Of a stretch of DNA of 64,000 bases, positions 56,864 through 64,000 are shown piece by piece. Location: the NCBI RefSeq assembly GCF_050436995.1, contig NC_134771.1:5373501-5437500 (forward strand), in the 5' to 3' direction. The position numbers and the translations under genes were made by a program. The DNA is from Anticarsia gemmatalis (lineage: Eukaryota > Arthropoda > Insecta > Lepidoptera > Erebidae). Numbering within the stretch: position 1 is the first letter of the stretch; every line of letters starts with the position of its first letter. The notes under the pieces are model-generated. The model made no database searches. It saw nothing but the letters and a program-made list of their open reading frames with translations, and was not told where the DNA came from.

Positions 56864-59060
56864 ATGAAAATATTATGGCTATTGTGTTCATTTGTTATAT
56901 TTCTTATGAGTGTTCATTGTGATAAACCTAAGAGTAAGTGTGTTTATTTATTAAAAAGACTAAGCCCCGGTTTCTGAGGCACGTTTAGCGGTAGTTTATC
57001 TATTAAATAGCGTTTCAAAGCTGATATAAACATGACAGTTTGAATAGATAAACTACCGCTAAATGTGCCTCAGAAACTGGGGGTAACTACTGCTATAATC
57101 CGACAAATTAATAAATAAATATTTTACCATTTTTACACATAAATTCACTCTATGTATTAAAAAATATCAAAATCCGTTGTGAAGTGTTACAAATCTAACC
57201 CTCTTATTCATAAAAATATATGAGGTTATGAAAGGCTCATAAAGAGTTTTGTTTCTTTCACTCCTTAGCGAAATGAAGAAGAGTAAACATATTGTAGTAG
57301 TTTTTTAACTAAAATAGGTTTATAGTGTGTTTATGAATAAGAGGGTTAGTATACATAGGGACAGACAGTGGAAAGCGATTTTGTTTTATACTAAGTAGGT
57401 ACTTAGGTAGTAATATTTCTGGTTTGGTCCATTTTCATAACTAGCCATGAACAAGGAAATTTCCTTCACTGTTTCAAAACTAGTTATGAAAATGTACCTT
57501 TTTTCCTTTTAAATAACCGTTTTCATAACTAGCTATGAAAAAGGCAATTTTCCTTCACTGTTTCATAACCAGTTATGAAAATGGACTCTTTATCTGTATT
57601 ATCCCTATATGCCTGTTTTGATAACTACCTACGAAAATGGTTGATTTTCTTCTCGTAGAAATGAGTGAAAATGTGTTTTGTTGTAAAATAAAACGTAAAG
57701 TAACTTTATTTAGAACATTTAATTAAAATAAAAAGGACTTATTATTTCTAAACAATGGCCAACTGAAATTTCTTTGTTTGTTAGATCATCGATCGCGGAA
57801 GCGATTTCGTGGTCAATTTCTTTATAGATGTTGCTTTTTTTAGTTTGTTGTTTGTGGCAGGTTATTTTAGTTTCTTTAATTAAAATGACCAGCACTTTCG
57901 CTAGTGATGGATTTTTGCAAGCCACAAATTTATTGAGTCGAGAATGCCATCCTTCAACATGATTAGTTGTTCTAATTTCTTCCCCATGGCAGCACCACCT
58001 CTTAATGAAATCGTAGTCATTAAACCATGTTTTGTTCAGGTACTTGGAATCATAAATTTGTGGCTTGCAAAAATCCATCACTAGCGAAAGTGCTGGTCAT
58101 TTATTATTTATTATTTAAAAAGACAACTCCCGCACTAAGAATTGCTCTTGTGTCGCGGGGACTTTTTACAAACATACAAACAACGGACACAAAGCACAAC
58201 CAGACCCGAAACAATTATTTGTGGATCGCACAAATAATTGTCCCGTGTGGGAATCGAACCCACGACCTCCCGTTGCAGTGGTATCGGCGTGGCGACCTAA
58301 ACCACTGCGCCACGGAGGTAGTCATAATTAAAGAAACTAAAATAACCTGCCACAAACAACAAACTAAAAAAAGCAACATCTATAAAGAAATTGACCACGA
58401 AATCGCTTCCGCGATCGATGATCTAACAAACAAACAAAGTTTCAGTTGGCCATTGTTTAGAAATAATAAGTCCTTTTTATTTTAATTAAATGTTCTAAAT
58501 AAAGTTACTTTACGTTTTATTTTACAACAAAACACATTTTCACTCATTTCTACGAGAAGAAAATCAACCATTTTCGTAGGTAGTTATCAAAACAGGCATA
58601 TAGGGATAATACAGATAAAGAGTCCATTTTCATAACTGGTTATGAAACAGTGAAGGAAAATTGCCTTTTTCATAGCTAGTTATAAAAACGGTTATTTAAA
58701 AGGAAAAAAGGTACATTTTCATAACTAGTTTTGAAACAGTGAAGGAAATTTCCTTGTTCATGGCTAGTTATGAAAAACAGTTATGAAAATGGACCAAACC
58801 ATATTTCTAAATAGTAGGGGGTTAGTAATGTGCCCGATAAATGGCAAAAGGCTCGCCCCTATTACACGGGACTAACATTATTAATGGTCAAACGTGGGGT
58901 GTACTTCGAACATTTCTGCCTACGCCTTATATAATAATATGTAATGTATGTATGTATGTATGTATTCTTTGTTTCAGTCAGGCTACCCTCAGGTGGGAGG
59001 TCTACCAGCGAGCTACCAGCCTCTGTTATTAAAAACCTATACAATATATCTAAGCAATAG
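56864..59060 (+). CDS. Small secreted peptide gene A (two exons, about 50 residues)
   Basis: Exon 1 (56864-56933) encodes a 19-residue hydrophobic signal peptide, MKILWLLCSFVIFLMSVHC, then DKPK and one base before the donor A|GTAAGT. Exon 2 (58978-59060) follows ttctttgtttcag and reads IRLPSGGRSTSELPAS then VIKNLYNISKQ and TAG. An AATAAA poly(A) signal lies within ten bases of the stop (about 59064). The mature peptide would be about 31 residues, basic, without cysteines. The gene mirrors gene B at 61073: same signal-peptide-plus-Asp exon, same phase-1 donor A|GTAAGT, and a shared S-[VI]-I-x-[NQ]-L-Y-N motif. A second acceptor four bases on (TCAG|GC) opens another frame that ends YLSNSQ. The intron carries a MITE, a Mutator-like element and a SINE fragment. 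Function unknown; secretion is inferred from the signal peptide. Confidence 0.55.
56964..57083. mobile_element. TAA-flanked palindromic MITE, copy 3
   Basis: The ends read GCCCCGGTTTCTGAGGCACG and its near complement, with TAA at 56961-56963 and 57084-57086. It sits about 30 bases into the intron of peptide gene A. Confidence 0.84.
57719..58081 (-). pseudogene. C-terminal remnant of a MULE-type transposase
   Basis: The coding remnant begins in the centre of the palindrome (about 58052). It reads YLNKTWFNDYDFIKRWCCHG, then EEIRTTNHVEGWHSRLNKFV, then ACKNPSLAKVLVILIKET, ending ISPFYFN and stop. TTNHVEGWHSRLN followed by a P-S-[IL]-hydrophobic helix is typical of the end of MULE transposases next to FLYWCH-type proteins in insects. 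The first ~12 residues of the open frame (MMDFCKPQIY) are translated from the opposite arm and are not authentic. The DDE core is absent. Confidence 0.82.
58101..58320 (-). repeat. tRNA-derived SINE, family 1, inserted in the MULE right arm
   Basis: It is flanked by the duplicated target GTCAT (58096-58100 and 58321-58325). It contains TGTCGCGGGGACTTTTTACA, GGGAATCGAACCCACGACCT (box B complement) and CACTGCGCCACGGAGG. It interrupts the arm's copy of the transposase tail, so it inserted after the palindrome formed. Confidence 0.88.
58817..58935 (+). repeat. Fragment of SINE family 2
   Basis: It contains GTGCCCGATAAATGGCAAAA and CTCGCCCCTATTACACGGGA and lies between the MULE and exon 2 of peptide gene A. 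A short (GTAT)n run follows at about 58943-58966. Confidence 0.6.
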
Positions 59061-59409
59061 TCAATAAAATAAATAGAAACCATAATATAGAGAATTGTAT
59101 CTTCCCATATATGTACGTAACAAATATTAGTAAGATTAATTCAATAACGATTAAATAAATATTTTTGGTATTTGACGGTGTTTTTTTTAAAGTTCCGTAC
59201 TCAAAGAGTAAAAACGGAATCCAAATTATTATCAACCTATCTACTGATCAACCTCGGCAAGCGTAGCTTAACTTGAGAGATCGATTCGCGTGGCTTTTGT
59301 TGCTTAGCCAGGAGCTACTAAGGTCAGTCGTAATTGTTGTCAATTAAATCAGTTCTTAAGGAGACGAGCTCGTGGCTTAGTTAAACTGCCGCCCGGATCG
59401 ATCTCTGAG

Positions 59410-59735
59410 GTTAGGTTAAGCTTGCCGAGGTCGATCTATTGATGGGTGGCCAGCTTATACATATCGAGTTCCTCCGTGTTTCGTAAGGCACGTTAAAATG
59501 TGGGTCCCGGCTGTCATTTCGAAGATCTTTGACAGTCGTTAACAGGTAGTCAGAAGCTTGAGAGTCTGACAGCCAGTCTTACCGAAGGGTATCGTGTTAT
59601 AGCCCAGGTAACTGTGTTGTGGAGGTCAGATAGGCAATCGCTCCATGTAAAACACTGGTATTCAGCTGCATCCGGTGAGACTGGAAGCCGACTCCAACAT
59701 AGCTTGGAAGAAAGGCTAAGCTGATATAATATAAG
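59410..59735 (+). repeat. 5S-related SINE family B, fullest copy
   Basis: The head AGGTTAAGCTTGCCGAGGTC...TTGATGGGTGGCCAGC is a diverged 5S-like block. The body has GTTTCGTAAGGCACGTTAAA and GGTCCCGGCTGTCATTTC, and the end CAGCTGCATCCGGTGAGACT then GGAAGCCGACTCCAACATAG. Upstream, 59250-59290 is an inverted partial copy of the head (ACCTCGGCAAGC). Confidence 0.72.
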
Positions 59736-59742
59736 GAGAGTC

Positions 59743-59835
59743 GCCAACCTGTCTTTAGGCAGCGTGGTGGATAACGCAAGACCTAGCCCTACCCTTTATT
59801 CCAGCAAGACATCTTTGCCCAGTAGTAGAATAACA
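59743..59835 (+). repeat. Copy of the GGAGGAGACC...GTGGGAC repeat, diverged
   Basis: It contains TTTAGGCAGCGTGGTGGATA and GACATCTTTGCCCAGTAGTA, directly after the family B SINE. A Helitron-type 3' phrase (CACGCGGACGAAGTCGCGGG) follows at 59900. Confidence 0.55.
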
Positions 59836-60117
59836 CAGACTACTTTTAACTTTTCATCCCGGAGTTCCCGAGGGATCGAGATTTACACGGGAAGGGTTTC
59901 CACGCGGACGAAGTCGCGGGCAGCCTCTTGTAACTAATATTTATAGTATAATTTATTTATGTTAAGTAATTGTAATTTCCTAACCACAGGACTACTGAGA
60001 CGTTTTAAGTAAACATACCTATTTTTTGTATGAATTACTATCAATAACTGCGTATGTACGATCGTCAACAATTTGTTTAAACTCTTGTATTCATGGTAAA
60101 TATTTGGTAAAAAACTA

Positions 60118-60328
60118 TTAGGTCGGGGAAAAAATCTTTTCGCGTTATAGTATGAATGAACTTGTAATAAAATCTTTTCTCTACACAAAAAAACTCGATA
60201 TTTGGGTACCTCACGAGCTCACTGAAAGAAACCTAATGAACCGTGTACTCATTTGTGATTCTTGAAGCCAAACAGATTTTATTACATGTTCATACATACT
60301 ATAATGCGAAAAGACTTCCCCAACCTAA
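60118..60328. mobile_element. Complete mariner-type MITE
   Basis: Inverted ends TTAGGTCGGGGAAAAAATCT and AAGACTTCCCCAACCTAA, with CTTTTCGC-GTTATAGTATG just inside, are flanked by TA on both sides (60116-60117, 60329-60330). It is 211 bases long, non-coding, and the reference for the partial copies at 27759 and 54962. Confidence 0.85.
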
Positions 60329-60549
60329 TATGTCATGAGCGTAGAAAGTTGAAATTTGCTAGTAAGATTCCTTGGGAAGTATAGAGGAGCATTAAGAGAG
60401 GATTTCTGGAAATTCCTTATCGAAGGGAGGGAAATTCCACGCGGGCAAAGCTACGCGCGAAATCCGAAATATTTTAATTGCATAAAAGAGGTACATTGTT
60501 TGATTGGAGAACTTCGAGAAACTTATTCTTTTTAACTTTAATCTACTTT

Positions 60550-60780
60550 TTCTTATCGTATGGTTAGTGATCAACCTAGTGTCAAAGTTGTTCAAGCCCA
60601 AAGGCCTTTGACGTGGCTTTACGACTGTTATCTTAATTGACAACAACCGGGACCGACTTTTTACGTGCTCTCCGAAGCACGGAGACGCACAAATATCACT
60701 ATGCGGCCACCCATCTATGGAATGACCTCGCCAAGGTTTGCTTAACCCACAGATCGTTTACCGACCGGTACTTACGTAGG
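60550..60780 (-). repeat. 5S-rRNA-related SINE family A
   Basis: Reverse copy: TCGTATGGTTAGTGATCAAC, TTTTTACGTGCTCTCCGAAG, GGCCACCCATCTATGGAATG, GCTTAACCCACAGATCG, ending at GTTTACCGACCGG. Confidence 0.75.
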
Positions 60781-60968
60781 AAACGAATGCTTTAACTGTT
60801 AAATCTAGCTATGACACACAATAGGAAATACCTTAACTATCTTACTAATAAACGTGTTGCAAGCTCTGATTAGTTAGTCTTTTGTCACTTTCAATCAGTT
60901 TTGAAACTCTATATGAGTGAAAGAGACAACACTAACTAAACACGACGCTTAATATAAGACGGTACGAG

Positions 60969-60978
60969 TATATATATA
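60969..60978 (+). promoter_or_regulatory. TATA box of peptide gene B
   Basis: TATATATATA lies about 95 bases upstream of the start codon at 61073, giving a short leader. No clear initiator was identified. Confidence 0.5.
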
Positions 60979-61072
60979 GACAAACCTAGTGTTTTCCTCC
61001 CGATTCGACTATAAGTTGCCAAGCGTGACTATTGTTTAATATTGTAAATCTCTCGCGGTCACACACTGTACA

Positions 61073-61919
61073 ATGAAAAACATTTTAATGTTGATATTTT
61101 TCACTTTTCTTATTATTTGTGGTGTTAGTTGTGATACACGACGGAGTAAGTAATATTTATTTATTTTATTCAAAATCAAAATCAAATAATTTATTCATTT
61201 AGGTCAAATATATAGTCGTTACAATTACTGAATCTACCACTAGCTCGGAAAGGGGGTAGAGCCTTAGGAGAAGAGCTAGCAACAAACTCACGGCCACTCT
61301 TTTCAATCGCCAAAAGTTATACAATAATTGATCATGCGAGGAGCTGCCAACAATCAGCGATTATATTCTTTATTGAAGACAACTCCCGCACTAAGAATTG
61401 CTCTTGTGTCGCGGGGACTTTTTCTTTTACAAACAACGGACACGAAGTACAACCAGACCCGAAACAATTATTTGTGGATCGCACAAATAATTGTTTCGTG
61501 TGGGAGTCGTACCCACGACCTCCCGACGCAATGGTAGCAGCATGGTGACCTGAACCACTGCGCCGTTTTTTAACGGATAGACTCGACTTCGTCCGGGTAT
61601 AACTGGGTACTTGACTAGATATCAAATAAATAAATAAAATAAATGTAACCCATTAATGTTCCACTGCTGGGCAAGGGTCTCCTCCCGGGTTTGGCCTTGA
61701 GTCCACCACGCTGGATAACTGCGGGTTGGGGACTTTGCATGCCCTCAATAAATGTATTAATGTATATATCTAATATTATTATATTAATATATATTTATAT
61801 TTTCAGGTCTACCAAATGATTGGTGGAAAAACTTCGGCAATGCTCATTATTCTTCGTCGATTATTTACCAACTCTACAACAGGCCCTCCACAAATGAACC
61901 AAGCCCGAGGGGACACTAA
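61073..61919 (+). CDS. Small secreted peptide gene B (two exons, 61 residues)
   Basis: Exon 1 (61073-61145) encodes MKNILMLIFFTFLIICGVSC, a classic signal peptide, then DTRR and one base before A|GTAAGT. Exon 2 (61807-61919) follows tatattttcag and reads SLPNDWWKNFGNAHYSSS, then IIYQLYNRPSTNEPSPRGH and TAA. The mature part is about 41 residues, cysteine-free, basic and aromatic-rich, with a dibasic RR just after the signal that could be a processing site. A TATA box lies at 60969, and AATAAA follows near 62233. The intron holds a retroposon tail (61172-61335), a SINE (61376-61566) and another short repeat. Its structure parallels gene A at 56864. I do not recognise the family; antimicrobial, hormonal or reproductive roles are all open. 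Confidence 0.62.
61172..61335 (-). repeat. Retroposon 3' end in the intron of peptide gene B
   Basis: Reverse copy of 24840-25067: AAATCAAATAATTTATTCAT, AGCTCGGAAAGGGGGTAGAG and TCTTTTCAATCGCCAAAA. Confidence 0.65.
61376..61566 (-). repeat. tRNA-derived SINE, family 1, in the intron of peptide gene B
   Basis: It contains CACTAAGAATTGCTCTTGTG, GGGAGTCGTACCCACGACCT (box B complement, mutated) and GAACCACTGCGCCG. Confidence 0.78.
61645..61755 (-). repeat. Copy of the GGAGGAGACC...GTGGGAC repeat
   Basis: It contains AACCCATTAATGTTCCACTG, GGGCAAGGGTCTCCTCCCGG and GAGTCCACCACGCTGGATAA. It ends about 50 bases before the acceptor of peptide gene B exon 2. Confidence 0.7.
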
Positions 61920-62560
61920 TGATTATAGAAAAAACCTAATTAATTAAGGCCGGTTTCTTTATCAAAGGTAAAAGCCAAAGTATAGGGGTAAAGAGAAAAT
62001 GTCAGTCAAAGGAAGACAGGCCAAAATGTATATGGTATCTAGTCCAAGAACCAATAACGACGTGGCATATGTCATAAGAAAGGTCTTATAATATACTATA
62101 ATAGTTACTATCAGAGCTCATTTCAAATCACTGTGTGAAAAAAGTTATGGGGATATCACTACACTCACAGGAATCGAACCCACGACATTAAGTAGGTACA
62201 AATATTGTAAGCTACAAACAGTTTTGTTATTAATAAATTATATATTTTAAAAGCGACTTTTATTTATTTACGTAATATAGCCTTGCTGTTGGAAATACCA
62301 ATTATATAAGAACAGGGTTTCCTTAATAGATTGGAGTTTCCTAAACGAAAATTTATATAAGGATACCTACTGTTCTTCCGCGTTATATTTCATCATGGCG
62401 GCCAGTTTTATTATAACTAGTCAACAGTTTTATAGTCTTAAAGTGCGCATAAAACACAGGATGCTAATAACATAATAGATGACCGTCTAGTAGATTGTAA
62501 AAAAATATAAAACAAATATTTTTATACTTTCAGTTGAAAAGTCGCATGTCGTCACAGTAT

Positions 62561-62710
62561 GGGCTTGTACACGAAACTGCGATGCGACATCGCTTCGTAA
62601 AAATCTACGAGCTCGCACAATGCATCGCTAGAGCTTGCGAATTCGCATCGGCATGCAGTTTTGTGTAGGCGATACTGCGATGCGACTACCGCAGTTTTGT
62701 GTACAAGCCC
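62561..62710. mobile_element. Palindromic MITE with GGGCTTGTACAC ends
   Basis: Ends GGGCTTGTACACGAAACTGC and GCAGTTTTGTGTACAAGCCC are inverted and flanked by TAT on both sides. Internally, GCGATGCGAC/GTCGCATCGC blocks repeat in both directions. It is 150 bases long and non-coding. Confidence 0.75.
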
Positions 62711-63099
62711 TATAGTAGAAACCCGTATCTTCAATGCTTTCCAACTAAGCCAGATTTTTTTGTAATAATGTGTGTTGTGTAATATGTTTCCTTACACACT
62801 GCCTTATAGCTTTTAATAGGTGTACGGTATTACTAGTTTTATTTGTAAAGTGATTATTGTAAGGCATTACATGTGGTCCTATTTAAATTTGATACAGAAT
62901 AGACAAGCAGTTTTTGAGATATTCATAGAAATGTGTCATTTTGTATACATTATCTTGTCTTTACAATTATTCGGTGGTGTTACCAAAGTTACCCTGCCTT
63001 GTAAAAATTGCAAGGCCTGAAAAAGGTTACTAAGTATGTCACTACCCTAATATAAGATTCTTTTGCATACATAACTTAGTAAGCAATATATACATATCA

Positions 63100-63315
63100 G
63101 CTAAGCCTTTATTCCAAACTATGTTGGAGTCGGCTTCCAGTCTTACCGGATGCAGCTTAATACCAGTGTTTTACATGGAGCGACTGCCTATCGGACCTCC
63201 CCAACGGTAAGACTGGATGTCAGACTTTCAAGCTTTTCAGACTACTGTTAACGATTGTCAAAGATTCTTGAAAATGACAGCCGAGACCCACCATTTAACG
63301 TGCCTTCCGAAACAT
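63100..63315 (-). repeat. 5S-related SINE family B
   Basis: It contains ATGTTGGAGTCGGCTTCCAG, CCGGATGCAGCTTAATACCA and CCACCATTTAACGTGCCTTC in reverse orientation. Confidence 0.7.
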
Positions 63316-63605
63316 TTTGTATACATTAGTCTTTAGAATTATGCGGTGGTGTTACCAAAGTTATACTATCTTTTGGAGTTGGTCTTTTAAATAAATTGTT
63401 TACTTAACTAGACACCTAATAGCCAATAATATGACGTAATTAAATCTATGCTGACGTATTACGATGACATATTATGCGTAATGTTTTAATACAATAACAA
63501 TTAACAAAAGGAAAAGTGCGTAATACACGAGTATCATGTGTAATAACGAAATAAGTGCGTGTTCTTACAAATGAATCGAGTATTTTAGTTTTTGTATTGA
63601 AACTT

Positions 63606-63700
63606 GTAGACCCGCATTTGTCCAGGGAGGTTGGACTCAAGGTCTAACCCCTCTCTTATTACAGGAGACCATTGCCCAGCAGTGGGACAGTAATGGGTTA
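63606..63700 (+). repeat. Copy of the GGAGGAGACC...GTGGGAC repeat
   Basis: It contains GGACTCAAGGTCTAACCCCT and TTGCCCAGCAGTGGGACAGT. A further fragment (GCCCAGCTGTGGGATAATAT) lies at 63822-63860. Confidence 0.68.
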
Positions 63701-63877
63701 AATTTATTGAAATATTGCACTTTTGCAAAATGACAGACAGACACATACATTTCTATGTAGAGAATAATTCAGCATTTACCTGTACACAATATTAACATCT
63801 TGTTTGAATTCTCATTACAGAAGACCCAGGCCATTGCCCAGCTGTGGGATAATATGGGTTAAATTATTATATTTATA

Positions 63878-64000
63878 CTAGCTGACCCGGCAATCGTTGC
63901 TTTGCCATATAAATTTAAAAAAAGTGTCACTCAAGGGTATGAAAAATAGATGTTTGCCGATTTTCAGACCTACTCAATATGCTCACAAAATTTCATGAGA
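63878..64000 (-). mobile_element. Helitron-like element running off the window
   Basis: Its reverse 3' end CTAGCTGACCCGGCAATCGT and body (AAAATAGATGTTTGCCGATT, CTACTCAATATGCTCACAAA) match 10438-10560. It is cut by the window edge. Confidence 0.78.

Larger units (their letters stand above)
57421..58800. mobile_element. Mutator-like (MULE) element with ~510-base inverted arms and 8-base target duplication
   Basis: The ends are GGTTTGGTCCATTTTCATAA and its complement. ATATTTCT is duplicated exactly at 57413-57420 and 58801-58808, matching the 8-11 base duplications of Mutator-like elements. The arms 57421-57932 and 58053-58800 are near-perfect inverted copies around a 120-base centre; the right arm is longer because a SINE (58101-58320) is inserted. 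Each arm contains the end of a MULE-type transposase gene, pointing inward to outward. Near the ends are several short self-palindromes of the form TTTCATAACTAGTTATGAAA. Internal rearrangement has left it unable to make full transposase. Confidence 0.88.
55975..64000. other. Region upstream of the found Dym exons; contents
   Basis: On the Dym strand I find no exon here that encodes the missing N-terminal ~100 residues, so this is probably Dym intron. On the other strand it holds the two secreted-peptide genes and their repeats. Unique stretches without a feature are 57087-57412 (AT-rich), 59064-59249 (AT-rich), 61920-62560 (3' of gene B) and 62711-63099. Confidence 0.5.

Noticed and set aside
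58027..58485. 152-codon plus-strand frame
   Set aside because: It is the right-arm copy of the transposase tail interrupted by a SINE, partly translated from the SINE.
60429..60438. NF-kappaB-like site GGGAAATTCC upstream of peptide gene B
   Set aside because: It lies about 535 bases upstream of the TATA box, next to a Helitron-type phrase (CACGCGGGCAAAGC), and gene A has no equivalent. Too weak to claim immune regulation.
62820..63020. 66-codon plus-strand frame after peptide gene B as a third paralogue
   Set aside because: No signal peptide plus phase-1 donor, and no LP or LYN motif.

Overview
The window is nuclear DNA of a lepidopteran insect, probably a moth. It is AT-rich with small, GC-rich spliced exons, and it is packed with repeats I associate with Lepidoptera: Lep1-like Helitron elements ending in CTAG, tRNA-headed SINEs, and short elements ending in GGAGGAGACC...CAGCAGTGGGAC. 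There are no operons. Most open frames here are chance or repeat-derived.

Left part (1-26 kb, minus strand). One gene of unknown function has a large coding exon at 1614-2989. I join it by splice phase to a 62-base first coding exon at 25537-25598, across an intron of about 22.5 kb, with a promoter-like segment at about 25.87-26.0 kb. The intron holds Helitrons, SINEs, a dead pogo/Tigger-type DNA transposon (17107-18869) and two promoter-like islands (about 14.1 and 16.7 kb) facing the same way as the gene. The gene runs off the left edge.

Middle (26-47.5 kb). This part is mostly gene-free repeats and unique AT-rich DNA. It contains one uncertain 65-codon ORF (30817-31014) and a possible divergent promoter near 42.7-43.3 kb with an E2F-type site and strong splice donors on both sides.

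Right part (47.5-64 kb). The dymeclin gene (Dym, a Golgi trafficking protein) lies on the minus strand with 14 exons resolved to the base (47521-55974). Together they encode about 625 residues up to the stop. Its N-terminal exon or exons are not visible and probably lie beyond 64000.

Upstream of those Dym exons, on the opposite strand, are two small two-exon genes (56864-59060 and 61073-61919). Each encodes a signal peptide plus a short mature peptide. They share intron phase, donor sequence and a C-terminal S-[VI]-I-x-[NQ]-L-Y-N motif. They look like a tandem pair of secreted-peptide paralogues of unknown function, possibly nested in a Dym intron.

The intron of the first peptide gene contains a complete non-autonomous Mutator-like element (57421-58800). 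It has arms of about 510 bases, an 8-base target duplication and a SINE inserted in one arm. Other notable repeats are SINE families with a 5S-rRNA-like segment, TAA-flanked and mariner-type MITEs, and a long TCAG microsatellite inside a Helitron fragment just downstream of Dym.
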